Positions 25,712-37,200 of a stretch of 64,000 nucleotides of DNA are shown piece after piece. Under the pieces are notes generated by a model. That model made no database searches and was not told the origin of the DNA. It was given only the letters and a program-made list of their open reading frames with translations. A program made the position numbers and the translations under genes. The stretch's first letter is position 1. Each line of letters starts with the position of its first letter. The DNA is from Myxococcales bacterium (GTDB taxonomy: Bacteria; Myxococcota_A; Polyangia; Palsa-1104; JAEUJZ01), in NCBI GenBank assembly GCA_016794505.1, contig JAEUJZ010000036.1, forward strand, positions 62,001 through 126,000, in the 5' to 3' direction.

Positions 25712-28700
25712 ATGTCTTCTAGCGATAGTCCTGCAGAGCTGCCCCTGCTGCGCGATGCGGATCCTTCGGTTGAACGACGCCAGCCGATGAACGCAGCCCT
25801 CGATGCTCCAGAAGCGGTGATCGCCGCCTTGGATGAAGCCGAGGTCGCATTCGATGCCGACTCCGAAGCAGGCGGCCGGCTCGCCGACAGCAACACGGAT
25901 GCCATCGAGATCCTGGATGCTGAACCGATCCTCACCGAGGATGAGCCGCTGGCGGGAGCACCGGATCCCGTCGATCTGGTAACACGCCGTGCCAAAAACG
26001 AGACCGCGCGCGATCGCATCACTCTCTATCAATCGGAGTGTGAATCCGAGACGCGGCCAACCCAGCAAGCCATCCTTCTGCACGAGGTCGCGAGGTACAA
26101 AGAGCAGGCGCAGAGCGACGAAGCCGAAGAGATCCTGCGCAGCTACGCGCTGTCGCAGAGCGCGGATCCAGGCCTTCGCGCCAACCTGTGGGCCCTGCGC
26201 CGCTTGGCCGTCCGCCGAAAAGACTATGCCGCGCTGCTGCAGCTGATCGACGTCGAAATCCGCCACGCGACAAGCCGGCATGAGCGAGCCGATCTGTGGG
26301 CCGAAAAGGGCCACATTCTGGAAGATCTGCTCAACGACGTCGACGAAGCGATTATCTGTTACCGCACGGCACACGAGATCGATCCGCAGTCGCTGGCCCC
26401 ACTGGCTGCTCTGGAAAAGCTGATGGTGCAGCGCGGCAGCGAGGCCGGTCGGCCCAGTGCAGAGCTGCTATCGGTCTATCGCGGCCTCACCAATGCCACG
26501 CGTGATCCGGGACGCCGCGTCGCGCTTCTGATCGAGCTTGCACGGTACGAGGAAGATGTCCTGCACCTCGATCAGCCAGGTCACGCGGGCGACGTCGATC
26601 GCGTGCTGGCGTATCTGCACGACGCATTTGATGTCGGCATTGATCAGCTGCGGGTCGTCGACGAGATCATCCGCCTGACGGCCAGCGCCGGCCGCATCCC
26701 CGACTGTCTAGCGGCCTTGGAAGTGAAGGCCGAGATCCTCGAAGGACAGGCACAGCAGGCATCGTCACAGCGACAGTCACTGCTCTTGGATCAAGTGGTC
26801 GCCATTCGGCGCTGGCAAATGGCGCTGGCCCGCGATCGCCTGGGCAATAGCGAGCTGGCTTGGCAGTACCTCGAAAAAGCCCACCAGCGCTCGCCGGGCG
26901 ATCCGCTGCTGCTGCCCGATCTGGTCGCGCTCGCCGAGTCGCAGGGTCGGTATGAGCAGCTGTCGGATCTGCTAGCGCAGATGGAAGAGTCACACCGCAT
27001 CGCGCACGGGGAAGACCCGCCCCCGCTTGGGCTGTGGCTCAAGCGCGCGGTGACGCTGCGCCTCGCAGGTCAGGACGTACTGGCCGACGAGCTAGAAGCA
27101 CGCATCGCAACCTATACGCCGACCCATCTTTTGCTGCTTTTGGCGCGGCAGCGACGCGCCATGCGCCAAGGTGACTTCGCCAGCCTGTTGCGGCTGTTCC
27201 GCGACGAAGGACAGCTGGCACAACGAGGCATCAGCGAACGCAAAGATGCCCCGGCAACGAGCGACGAGCAGTGGGCGATCGACGTGTATCTTGTCGCCAC
27301 GGCGGCCGCTCTGCGCAGCAACGACCTCGCGGCGGCACAAGAGCTTCTGGATACGGCCCGCGGACTGCTCGGGGACAAGCCCGTCAGCTCGCAGCAGCAG
27401 CAGGTGCAAGATCTTCGGGAAGAGCTGTTCGTGCGCGCCCAAAGCCTGCGCGAGCTTGCCAGCCAGTACGAGCAGAGGCTTTCGAGCGGCTTGCTTGCCT
27501 CTGCGCCCGTCGAGGCCCAGCGCCTGCATGAGCTGCTCGTCGATCTGTACAGCGGCCCGCTTGGAGATGCGTCCCGCGCGCGGACTTGGCTAGAGCCTCT
27601 GCTGAGTGCGGCACCGGACGATCTGCGTCTGCGCCGCGTGGCGGTGATCCTGCAGCGGCGCGTCGGCGACGTGGCCGGTGAAGCTGCAGCCCTGGCCGAG
27701 CTCGTCCGCGTGCAGCAGAAGCAAGGTCTTGGCGAAGGCCTGACCAGCGATCTTCTGCGTCGCGCCGAGCTTCTTGCGCGCAGCGGAGACGAAGCAGGCG
27801 CCGTCGCCATCTATGAACACGTGCTGCGGATGCAGCCAGGCGATCCACAAGCCCTGGATGCCATCGAGCAGCTCTTGCGACGCAGCGGCCGAGCCGCCGA
27901 TCTGGCGCAGGTCCTGCGCCGTCAGATCGAGCAGGCCCAGACCCAGCTACAGCGCGCAGGCGGTGAACGCAGCGGCCTTCTTCAGCGCGTGCTGCAGCTT
28001 CAAGCCAGCTTGACCGACCTGCTCGAAAACGAGCTGGGGCAGGCAGGACAGGCCGCCAGCGTCTATCGCGCCGTGGCAGCGCAGCGCTCGGAATACGCGC
28101 CCCCGCTCTGGGCACTAGAGCGACTGTACCGTCGACAGAAAGACCCCACGCAGCAAGCACAGGTCCTGGAACAGCTGGCCGAAATGCTGCCCACCGGGCC
28201 GACGCGCGCCGCGCTGTGGACACGCTTGGGCGATCTGCTAACACGACAGCCGACGGGGCGCCCGCAAGATGCCGAGGCCGCGTATCAGCGCAGCTTCCAG
28301 AGCATGCCCCTGCCCACTCCGGTCGCGGCGCACGCGGTGCTGGGACGACAGCAAGCGCTGCTGCAGTCGCGGGCCTTTTCCAAGCTTGGCGAAGTGTATG
28401 AAGCCTGGCAGGACACGCTGGCCCCCGACGAGCCGCTGGCCGCACAGTGCAACGCGGTCTTCACCGAAGAGCGCGCGTATTGGAGCAGCCTAAGCTCGAC
28501 GACCACCGCCCTGGAACGCAGCGATGCGCTGTTGGGCAAAGCGCTGCAAGATCTGCGATCCGAACCCGAGACCAGCACGAGCGCCCCCGATCTGGTTCCG
28601 CTTCTAGAATGGTCTCGCTATCAGCTCGCTTGTCGACGCAGCGATGGCAAGCAGCAAGGCATGGCGCTGGCCAGCTTGGCTGCATACCTGACGCCACGCG

Positions 28701-31207
28701 CCGATGCACAGAGCAAGAGCACCGTGGGTGAGCTCTGGCTGCGTGCCGGTCTGCTCGGCACCCTCAACGAAGACGAGCACAGCCAGAAAGTCGAAGCGGC
28801 TCGCCGCCTGCTGCAGGCCTATCGACTGCTGGGCGATACACCGCAGGTGCTGGTGCCGCTGTGCGATCTGCTGGAAGACGCCGCCATTGCCGAGGCACTG
28901 GTGCGCGAGCCCGAGATCATTCCCGTGCTGCGCGCCCGCCAAGCGCTGTGTCCAGAGGGGGAAGTCGACGATCGGCTGCTGTGGACGCTCATCGAAGCCG
29001 AGGTTTGGCTGCAGCGCGGCGAAGGCGATGAAGTCGATGCTGCGACGCGTACGCGCTGCGGGCAAGAGGCAGCCGAAGCGGCGCTGCGTGGTCTCGCTCT
29101 CGACGGGCAAAGCCTGTGGGCCTTGTGGTTGCTGCGACAGGCGACAGCCCCCGGCGATCCGCGAGGCCCTGAGCTTGGGCAGACCAGCTCATTACCCGCG
29201 GAAGAGGCGGCCCGCTTCCGCGCGTACGGCCTATACACCCTGCGCCTGGCTTCCCTGCTCAACACAAACGAGACCAAGGCCGAGCTGTATTCCGAAGCGG
29301 CGCAGATCTTCGTCAAGCTGGGCGATGTCGATACGGCCGCGGCAGCCCTGCGCGTCGTGCTCGACTGCGCCCCCTACGACGATGCAGCGTTCTCGCAGCT
29401 GCGCAGCTTGCTTACCAGTCGCGCCGAAGATCCGAAGAAACCGGACGCCGGGCCGCTGCTTGAGCTGCTCAACTTCCGCTTGGCTCTGGCTCCCGAGCAC
29501 GAAGACCACGCACGGGCCGAACAGAGCTTGCGCGTCTCGCTTCTTTTGCAGCGCGCCGCGCTCTTGCAAGCGGCGGGTCAGCCGCACGATGCAGCCGATG
29601 ATCTGCAAGCGCTTCTGCGCATCGATGCACGTCAAGCCACTGCACATCGCCGACTGGCCGAGCTCTTGGCGCACGCCGGGGACAGCGCCGCAGCGGTGCA
29701 GCACTATGAGCAGTTCCTGGCACTGGGCGGAAACCCCGCCGAACGCCAGGCCGTCCACATTGCCGTCGCCCGCCTGTTGAGCTCTGTCGATCCGGCGCGC
29801 ACCATCCCGCATGTTCGCCAAGCGATCGAGCTCGGCCGCAAGTTCCGTGAGCTACGCGGCGACGAAGTCGATACCGCGGAAGAAGTCTCTGGGCTGGTCG
29901 ATCTGCACCGCTGGCTAGAGCGCCTGCACCTGAGCTTGGGGCAGACCGATGAAGCCATCGCGGCCCTGCGTGAGTTGGATACTCAAATTCCGCAGGACGA
30001 GGCGTTCTTCGACACGCGTCAGCGCGTCGCCATCGCGATCGCCGATGTGCTGGAGCAACACAAAAAAGACCGCAGCGCCGCCATGGCGTCGTTGGAACAG
30101 CTGCTGGTACGCGAGCCCCTGGCCCTGCATGCGATGGAACGGCTGGCGACCCTTGCGCAGGCAGCCGGCGAAAGCCAGCGACCGCAGGCGCTGTACCGCA
30201 AGTTCATCGACGAAGCACGCCGCCTGACGCGCGAGAACATCAGCCAGATCGAGCCCGCCAAGGCCGCGCCATTTTTGGCCCTGGCCAAGATCTTTGCCTG
30301 GCAGAAAGCCGGCGATGCGCAGCAGCTTGCGACACAAGCCGCCGCCGCGCTGGGGGGAGGCGGAGTTGCAAAGGCTCCAGCGCCCAAGCTGCTGTCCAAG
30401 CCGCTCGCCGCGCCGCTTAAGACGGCTGCCTTTTCGGCGGACGCACGCGGTGTGCTTTTGGACCTGTGGCTCGAAGTTGCAGAGACCGCGCATCGCCTGT
30501 TGGTCCCCGAGCTCAAGACACTGGGCATCGACCCCAAAGAGCGGCTGAACGCAAAGCAGGTGCCGCAGGTCTGGGCCACCGTCGATGAGCTCGCCCGCAA
30601 GTTCGGCATGGGGACATCCGAGCATCCATACAGCCTGTACATGTCGCGCGACCGCGAACAGTGTCAGCTGCTAGGTAGCCACTTGATCTGCGGCAGCAAC
30701 TTCTCGGGCACACTGCGTGACCTGTCCTCGTCGCGATTTTCGCGCCTGCTGCGCCGCTTGGTGCTGCTGCCCGATCGGCTGGGTCCGGTGGAAAGCGACC
30801 TGACTGAGCTTGTGCTGTTTGTCACGGCGTGCTGTCAGTTGGTGGGTCTGCCTGGCCCAACCGTGCCCACCGAGCTCAAGATGCGGCTCGACGAGCGCCT
30901 GCGAGCGCTCGACCGCGCGATTGGGCGAAAAGAGCGCAACGGCTTGAAGAACCTTGCGACCCGCCTCGCGGCACTAAACGGCGAAGCGGGACGAGCCATG
31001 GTGGCGACGTGGCAAGAGGAGATCCGTGTTGGCGCAGCGCAGCTTGCTCTGGCGCTCAGCGGAGACATCCAGGGCGTGCTGAGCGACCTTTCGGTCGGCG
31101 CCAACGACGGGGATGCAGCGAGTGCCCGCGTGGCGCGACGCCTGCTGTCCTTTGCCGTCTCGGAAGACATCTTGACCATCCGCCGCGATCTTGGCGTGAG
31201 CGAGTAG
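25712..31207 (+). CDS. giant tetratricopeptide-repeat protein (1831 aa)
   Basis: No signal peptide or membrane helix is seen, so it is probably cytoplasmic. After an acidic leader (~100 residues) almost the whole length is TPR-like helical hairpins, for example LWALRRLAVRRKDYAALLQLI, GDEAGAVAIYEHVLRMQPGDPQALDAIEQLL and GDSAAAVQHYEQFLALGGN. The last ~250 residues form a distinct helical domain (LWLEVAETAHRLLVPELKTLGIDPKERL) ending LLSFAVSEDILTIRRDLG. That domain is shared with the next protein. The ATG at 25712 with GGGGAAGG upstream is chosen over the longer frame. The following gene starts 10 bp later with its SD overlapping this stop, so they are one operon. Role unknown; scaffold for a large complex is an inference. 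Confidence 0.78.
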   Translation: MSSSDSPAELPLLRDADPSVERRQPMNAALDAPEAVIAALDEAEVAFDADSEAGGRLADSNTDAIEILDAEPILTEDEPLAGAPDPVDLVTRRAKNETARDRITLYQSECESETRPTQQAILLHEVARYKEQAQSDEAEEILRSYALSQSADPGLRANLWALRRLAVRRKDYAALLQLIDVEIRHATSRHERADLWAEKGHILEDLLNDVDEAIICYRTAHEIDPQSLAPLAALEKLMVQRGSEAGRPSAELLSVYRGLTNATRDPGRRVALLIELARYEEDVLHLDQPGHAGDVDRVLAYLHDAFDVGIDQLRVVDEIIRLTASAGRIPDCLAALEVKAEILEGQAQQASSQRQSLLLDQVVAIRRWQMALARDRLGNSELAWQYLEKAHQRSPGDPLLLPDLVALAESQGRYEQLSDLLAQMEESHRIAHGEDPPPLGLWLKRAVTLRLAGQDVLADELEARIATYTPTHLLLLLARQRRAMRQGDFASLLRLFRDEGQLAQRGISERKDAPATSDEQWAIDVYLVATAAALRSNDLAAAQELLDTARGLLGDKPVSSQQQQVQDLREELFVRAQSLRELASQYEQRLSSGLLASAPVEAQRLHELLVDLYSGPLGDASRARTWLEPLLSAAPDDLRLRRVAVILQRRVGDVAGEAAALAELVRVQQKQGLGEGLTSDLLRRAELLARSGDEAGAVAIYEHVLRMQPGDPQALDAIEQLLRRSGRAADLAQVLRRQIEQAQTQLQRAGGERSGLLQRVLQLQASLTDLLENELGQAGQAASVYRAVAAQRSEYAPPLWALERLYRRQKDPTQQAQVLEQLAEMLPTGPTRAALWTRLGDLLTRQPTGRPQDAEAAYQRSFQSMPLPTPVAAHAVLGRQQALLQSRAFSKLGEVYEAWQDTLAPDEPLAAQCNAVFTEERAYWSSLSSTTTALERSDALLGKALQDLRSEPETSTSAPDLVPLLEWSRYQLACRRSDGKQQGMALASLAAYLTPRADAQSKSTVGELWLRAGLLGTLNEDEHSQKVEAARRLLQAYRLLGDTPQVLVPLCDLLEDAAIAEALVREPEIIPVLRARQALCPEGEVDDRLLWTLIEAEVWLQRGEGDEVDAATRTRCGQEAAEAALRGLALDGQSLWALWLLRQATAPGDPRGPELGQTSSLPAEEAARFRAYGLYTLRLASLLNTNETKAELYSEAAQIFVKLGDVDTAAAALRVVLDCAPYDDAAFSQLRSLLTSRAEDPKKPDAGPLLELLNFRLALAPEHEDHARAEQSLRVSLLLQRAALLQAAGQPHDAADDLQALLRIDARQATAHRRLAELLAHAGDSAAAVQHYEQFLALGGNPAERQAVHIAVARLLSSVDPARTIPHVRQAIELGRKFRELRGDEVDTAEEVSGLVDLHRWLERLHLSLGQTDEAIAALRELDTQIPQDEAFFDTRQRVAIAIADVLEQHKKDRSAAMASLEQLLVREPLALHAMERLATLAQAAGESQRPQALYRKFIDEARRLTRENISQIEPAKAAPFLALAKIFAWQKAGDAQQLATQAAAALGGGGVAKAPAPKLLSKPLAAPLKTAAFSADARGVLLDLWLEVAETAHRLLVPELKTLGIDPKERLNAKQVPQVWATVDELARKFGMGTSEHPYSLYMSRDREQCQLLGSHLICGSNFSGTLRDLSSSRFSRLLRRLVLLPDRLGPVESDLTELVLFVTACCQLVGLPGPTVPTELKMRLDERLRALDRAIGRKERNGLKNLATRLAALNGEAGRAMVATWQEEIRVGAAQLALALSGDIQGVLSDLSVGANDGDAASARVARRLLSFAVSEDILTIRRDLGVSE

Positions 31208-31217
31208 GAGGAGCGAC

Positions 31218-34200
31218 GTGCCCCCGGCAGAGCAAGATGGCAAGAAGCCAGCACCGTCCCAAAACGCTGCAGCGGATGCGGCACCGGCTAGCGAGAACGA
31301 CTTCGACTGGGACAAGGCCATCGAAGAGTGGGATCCGTCATTCTTCGGTGAGGGTCCCAGCGTCGGCCTGGACGTGGGCCCCGATCCCAGCCTGGGCGTC
31401 GTAGTACCCAGTCAGTCCGGTCCCGTAAAGGGGCTGTCGCTACCGGCGCAGGCGACGACGAAAGGGGCCAGTGCCTCTGCACCGTCGACAGCCGAGCCAA
31501 GCCCAGCTGCCGCGGTGCCGCAGACGAGCGCGGCGACCGAAGTGGCCGGCACAGCAAGTGCCAAAGAGGCGACCCACGCCAGCCCGCGCGGACCGTCGCC
31601 GTCGACGACGCCCCCGGTGTCGGGATCCGGTACCAGCGATGCCGAAGCGGCACCGCTGCCGCCGCCTCCTGCGCTGGTCGCGCCAGCCATCGAGATCGAA
31701 GTCGATCTTTCGCAAACGCCGCTGCGATCGAGCCAAATGGAGACGCTGGATCGCGTCGAGACCACGCTGGCCATGGACGCAGGGGAAATGGATCGCTTGG
31801 CCGCCATGCTGCGTGGTGACGAGCGGCCAGCCCAGCCCACGGCGAGCGAGCCCGCGGCCAGTCCAGCTGTCGCCAAGCCCTTGGTCAGCGCCACACCCGC
31901 GCCCGCTGCGGTGGGTCGGCCAGAAGAAGAAGACTTCTACGACAACATCGTCGTCGAAGCAGCCAGCGGCTCGAAGCGGACTCCGGCGCTGGCTGTGCAG
32001 GCCGATTCCAACAAGACGCCCGAGATCGCACCGCCGGCTGAAGCCGTGCAAGCCACCAAGGCTGAGCCAGAGCCCGCTCAGGTCATTCAGCCTCGGCGCT
32101 CAGCGGCTGCCAGCTTCGCGCCGCCGCCAAGCTACGATGACGACGAGGAGCTGGCCATTCACGTCGAGGTCGCTCCGGCGATCGAGCCAACCCCGAGTCC
32201 CGTTCTGGATCAGGCGGTAGTGGCGCCACGACCAGCGCCCGCGTCTCTTGCTGCCCCCTCGGACGCCTCTGCGCGGCCAGCCCCTGCGGAAGCCCAGCCA
32301 GTTGCCGCTCAGGTGTCGACAGTGCCCGCGCCAGAGCCCACCGGCACGTCCGCCGTACGCCCGCCGCAGGCAGCACCCAGCCTGGCTGCGGCCGTCACGC
32401 CAGCGACGGTCGCCGTCGCAGCGCCGGCTGTGCCTAGCGAACATGCGCAATCGGCGGCTGCATCCGCCCAGGCCGTCGAGCCACCTGCCTCGCTGAAGCC
32501 GACAACGAGTGCCGCCAGCCGTCCCGCGCAGGCGCTGTCGCCCCGCCGCATTCCGCTGCCCGCCATCGACAAGCTGCCGCCGCCCAGCCTTACCCGGCCG
32601 AGCGCCGCGGGAGCCCCCGAGGCCTCGCTGCGCCGACAGTTCCAGTCCTTGCTGCAAGCCGAGCGCGAGCTGCTGCAGTCGCGCGACCCCAAGCGCGCTG
32701 GACAAATGAGCATCGCGGCAGCCCGACAATCAGAAGCCCTGCGAGAGGCCAGCGATGCCCTGGATCACTACCGCGCAGCTCAAGACTCTATTCCGACGCT
32801 GAAGGCAGCGCTGCGTGGCTCGCGACGCGTGCTGTCTTGGCCGGGACCGACCTCGCAGCCGGACGAAGCGACGGCCTACCTGGATCGCGAGCTAGAGCGC
32901 AGCTCCGCCAGTGAAGCCCAAGGTCTTTCGCTCATTCGCGCCGAGCTGCAGCGCGTGCAAGGCCAGCTCTCTGAGTCTGCCGAGAGCTTTGCGCGACTCG
33001 CCAAGTCAGCGGGACAGACCGCGGGACGAACCGGTGCAACGGCTGCGCTGCTGGGGCTCTGCGACGTCGCACTGGCTCGCGATGCGGAACAGGATGTCAG
33101 CGCCGCGCTGGACGCGCTGCAGAACGTGCCTCAGCTCAGCGCGCCGCTTGTGACTGCGCTGCAGCTCTGCCGCGCGCGACACGAAGAAGCCGCGGGCCGC
33201 TCGGCGCAGGCACGTACCCGATACGAAGCCGTTGTGTCCAGCAGCGGCGGCACCGTGCTGTCGGCCAGCCTAGGGCTTTTGCGCTGCGCCGTGCCGATGG
33301 GCAAAGGTCAGCCCGCAGCCGGATCCACCGCATATGGAGCCCTGCTCAAAGCCCGCTTGCCGCGCGGTCTGCACCAAGCCATCGCCCGCCAGCACGCGCT
33401 GCACGAAGCGGAACCGCAGCGACCAGCGCTCTTGCAGCAGGATCACGATCCCGCTGACTGGCTGACCGCCGAAGAGGTTGCGCTGAGCCACGAAGCCAGC
33501 GGTGACTTTGCCGCTGCGGCGGCTGCATACCTGAAGCTCGCTGAGAGCGTTCGTGATCCGCTGCAGCGCAGCTTGGCGCTCGCTTCAGCTGGTGAAGCCT
33601 TTTTCCGATCGGAGCACCTCGACGACGCACGACGCGCCCTTTTGGATGCGCTCAAGCAAGCCAGCGCTGCCGACATCGATGTCGATGCCTTTGCCCTGCG
33701 GCTCTTGGAGCGCATCTGTTTCCGTCAGGGTCGCATGGACGATCTGCTGTCGCTGTACGGCAGCGAGACAGGTCTGCCTCGGCAGCGCGCCGCCTATATG
33801 CACTATCTGGCCGGCAGCTCGCAGCTTCAGCGCACCGCGGAAGCAGGAGCCGCCCCGAGCGCCGAGTCACGAGCCGCTGGGATGGCGCAGCTACAAAAAG
33901 CCGTGCAGCTGTGTCCAGACTTCGCCCCTGCCCTGCTGCTCTTGTGCGATCACCTGCTTGCCGACGGCCGCTCGGTCGAGGCAGCACGCTTGCTCTTGGC
34001 CGCTTCGGAAGCAGAGGACGAAGATGCCTCGCGAGCGCAGCGGCTGCTGCAGCAGAGCTATCGCGAAGATGCGGCCCGCCTGTTTCGGACAGCAGCGCGA
34101 CCGAGCGATGCCGCACGCGCTCTGCTTGGCCAAGCGGATAGCGTCGCCAGCCTGCTGCCGGCGACTCGCTGGCGACTTGCGGCCCTGGCACCGCTATTGG

Positions 34201-37200
34201 GCGACGACAGTGCGCTGGCAGAACAAGTGGCCAACGTCCTTGCCATCGAGGCAGAACAGACGCCCTATCGGCCGCGAGTTCCGGCCCTGTGGTACGCGCG
34301 TGGAATCCTGCTCTCGGGATCTCACACGGCGGTACAGCCCAGCTTGGGTCCCGTCGAGGATAGCTTCCGCCGCACGCTTCTGGCCGATCCCGGTCACGCT
34401 GCGGCGCTCTTGGCCTTGCATCTGCGGGCGCTTCACTGCCCGCCCGATCAGCTTGCGCACAGCCCCTTGGTCCACGTCGTACTGGACGGTCTGCGCACGC
34501 GAATGGAAAAGGCCGGCGGCCGACCGGAAGCCATGCTGTGGGCCCTGCGCTTGGGCGCCGCGCAAGAATTCGAGGCACGTGACGCTGCCAGCGCGCTCAT
34601 GACGTACAAGCACCTGCGCACGTTCGCCAAAGAACACGCGGCGCTGGTCGGCTTGGAAGACACGCTGTTCGTCACGGCCTGGCGAGCCGGTCACGCCGTC
34701 GACTCGCTGGAGCATGAGCTACAGGTTGAGCAAGATCCCGATCGTCGCTATGCCCTGTTGATTCTGTTGGGCGAGCAGCTTGAAGCACAGGGGCATCCTG
34801 CCCGTGCTGCTGAGCGCTTTGCACACGCGCTGGAGTGTCGCCCCGGTCATCCCGTGGCCAAGGCATGCCTGGTGCGTGCCTATCAAGCCGCCAGCCTGTT
34901 TGCCGAGCTGGATGCGTTCACGGCGCGCGAGCTGAAAGAAGCGACCGATGTGAACACGCGCGTCGGTGCATACGAGCGCCAAGCGCGCCTAGCCATGCAG
35001 CGCAGCGACAGCGAGGGGCTGATCAACGCCTATCGCAACGTGCTCACCTTTGATACCAACAACCATGCCGCGATGCGTGCGCTGGAACGTCACTTCATCG
35101 CGTCGCAGCAGTGGGGCGAGCTAGTTCACCTGTACGAACAGATGGGCCTGACTGCAACCGACACGGCCTATGGCGTGCAGATCCACCTCGATCGAGCCCG
35201 TCTGCGCGAGCGCTTGGTGCGCCAGGGGCACGGCGATGCATCGACGCTCGAAAACGAGCTAGAGAACGACTTCCGACTGGCTCTGTACCGCGATCGACAC
35301 TGCCTACCTGCGCTGCGCTCGCTTTTGGCAGCGGCCTTGAGCAAGAAAGACGCGCTGCAAGCAGCGACGCTGTGCAAGAACGCCGCTGAGCAGCTCGCAG
35401 CGACGGGTGATATTCCAGGGCATGAGCACGGCGATGCCCGCTCGGCAGCCGTGTTCCATCTGCACGCAGCCGAAGCGAAGATCCAAGCCTCGCAGCCCAG
35501 CGAAGAAGTGCTGGATAGCTACCGTGCGGCGCTGAAGCTGATGCCGGATCTGATCCCGGCGCTGCGCGGACTTCTACACTTCGCCATCCTGCACCAGGAA
35601 TTTGCCACCGTGGCCGATGCGGCCGAGGGCTTGGCCAGCGGCCTGCACGACGCAGACGAGCGCTACCTGCACTACATGCTGGCGGGCGTTGTCAGCCAAG
35701 AGCTGCTCAAAGACACGACGCGAGCCCGACGCGCCTTTTCGGCGGCCCTGCGTCTTCTGCCCGATCGCGACGAAGCGTTCGAGCGCCTGCGCGTTTCGTA
35801 CAACAACGATCCGTCAGGGCCTGGCAACGCCAAGGCCTTGGCCGACTTGCTGAGCGAGCGGCTGCAAAACAGCAACGATCCACCCGCGCAGAAGAGCAGC
35901 CTGCGGCTTGAGCTCTCGCAGCTCTTGCTAGGACCGCTCGCCGATCGCCAGCGTGCGCGGGCCGAGCTAGAGCTTGCCGTGGCTGCTACCCCGGACCATC
36001 CGGCAGCGCTGTACACCTTGGGCAAGCTACTCACCGACGATCGCGAGTGGGCACGGGCCGCCGAGCTCTTGGAGCGCTACAGCCAGTCCGAGCAGCGCCC
36101 ATCCCAGCTTGTCGCCCTGCATCTCTTGCTCGCCGATATGTACCAAGAACACTTGGCTGACACGCAGCGCGCCATCATCCACTACACGCGCGTGCTGCAG
36201 CTTCAGCCGCAGAACCTGCTGGCCCTCAACAAAGTGGCCGACCTGTTCTTGGCGCAGCAGAAGCTGCAGGGCGTGCTGCCCATCCTGCGTCGTCTGGTCA
36301 AGTACACCGACGACAAAGCCAAGCGCATCGCGTACTACCACCGCATCGCCGCGCTGAGCGAACAGGAAAAAGACACGCGGGGCGCGCTGGAAGCGCTGCG
36401 TCAGGCGGTCGACACCGACCCCATGCACCTGCCGGCGATTGGCGAGCTGGCGAAGTTCTATATTCGTCAGTCGGATCTGTCGTCGATGCGCATCCACTTG
36501 GATCGCGCGGCGGCGCGCTTCCGGCCGATCCTGCGCGAGCGACCACGCGATGCCGCGGCGCTAAATGCCCTGCTGCAGATCTTCATCTGGCGTGGGCAGA
36601 GCGACTCGGCGCAAGTAACAGCAAGCGTGCTGCAGACGCTGGGTCACACCCTGCCCCCCGAAGTGCTGGCGCAGCTCGACAAGCTGCCACCGCGCAAAGA
36701 GCCCACCAAGAACGGCCTTCTTGATAGCAGTCTCGACGATGTGCTGTTCCCAGCACGTGTCGCCCCCGGCTTCCGCGCCCTGTTCCGTCTGCTCGCCGAG
36801 CCGTTGCACAAGCTGTATGCCGGCGACAGCAAGAAGCTGGCTGCTCTGGGCGTCGATCGGCGCGAGCGCCTGCCGCGCAGCGGACACCCCGTGCGCGATC
36901 TGGCCAACAAGATCGCCGCTGGCTTCGGCATCGAAGACTTCGATGTGTACATCACTGCAGCCCAGCGCACCGACGAAGATGGGAAAAAGGGACCGCTCTG
37001 CACGCTCGAAGCCCTTGATCATCCGACGCTGATCCTCAGCCACTCGCTGATCGATGGCGCATCGGAAGCCGAGCGACGCTTCTTGCTGGGTGGTCTGCTG
37101 AAGATCGTGCAGAGCCAGCTCGTCCTGCCGCTCAGCCTAAACGCCTACGATCTGGGCTTGGTGATCGGCTCGCTGGTGCGACTCTATGTGCCGAGCTACA

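Noticed and set aside
27384..28445. Long minus-strand frame (353 codons) inside the first TPR gene
   Set aside because: A shadow of a GC-rich coding strand: Arg/Ala/Pro-rich, no start signal and no family resemblance, whereas the plus frame is a continuous TPR protein.
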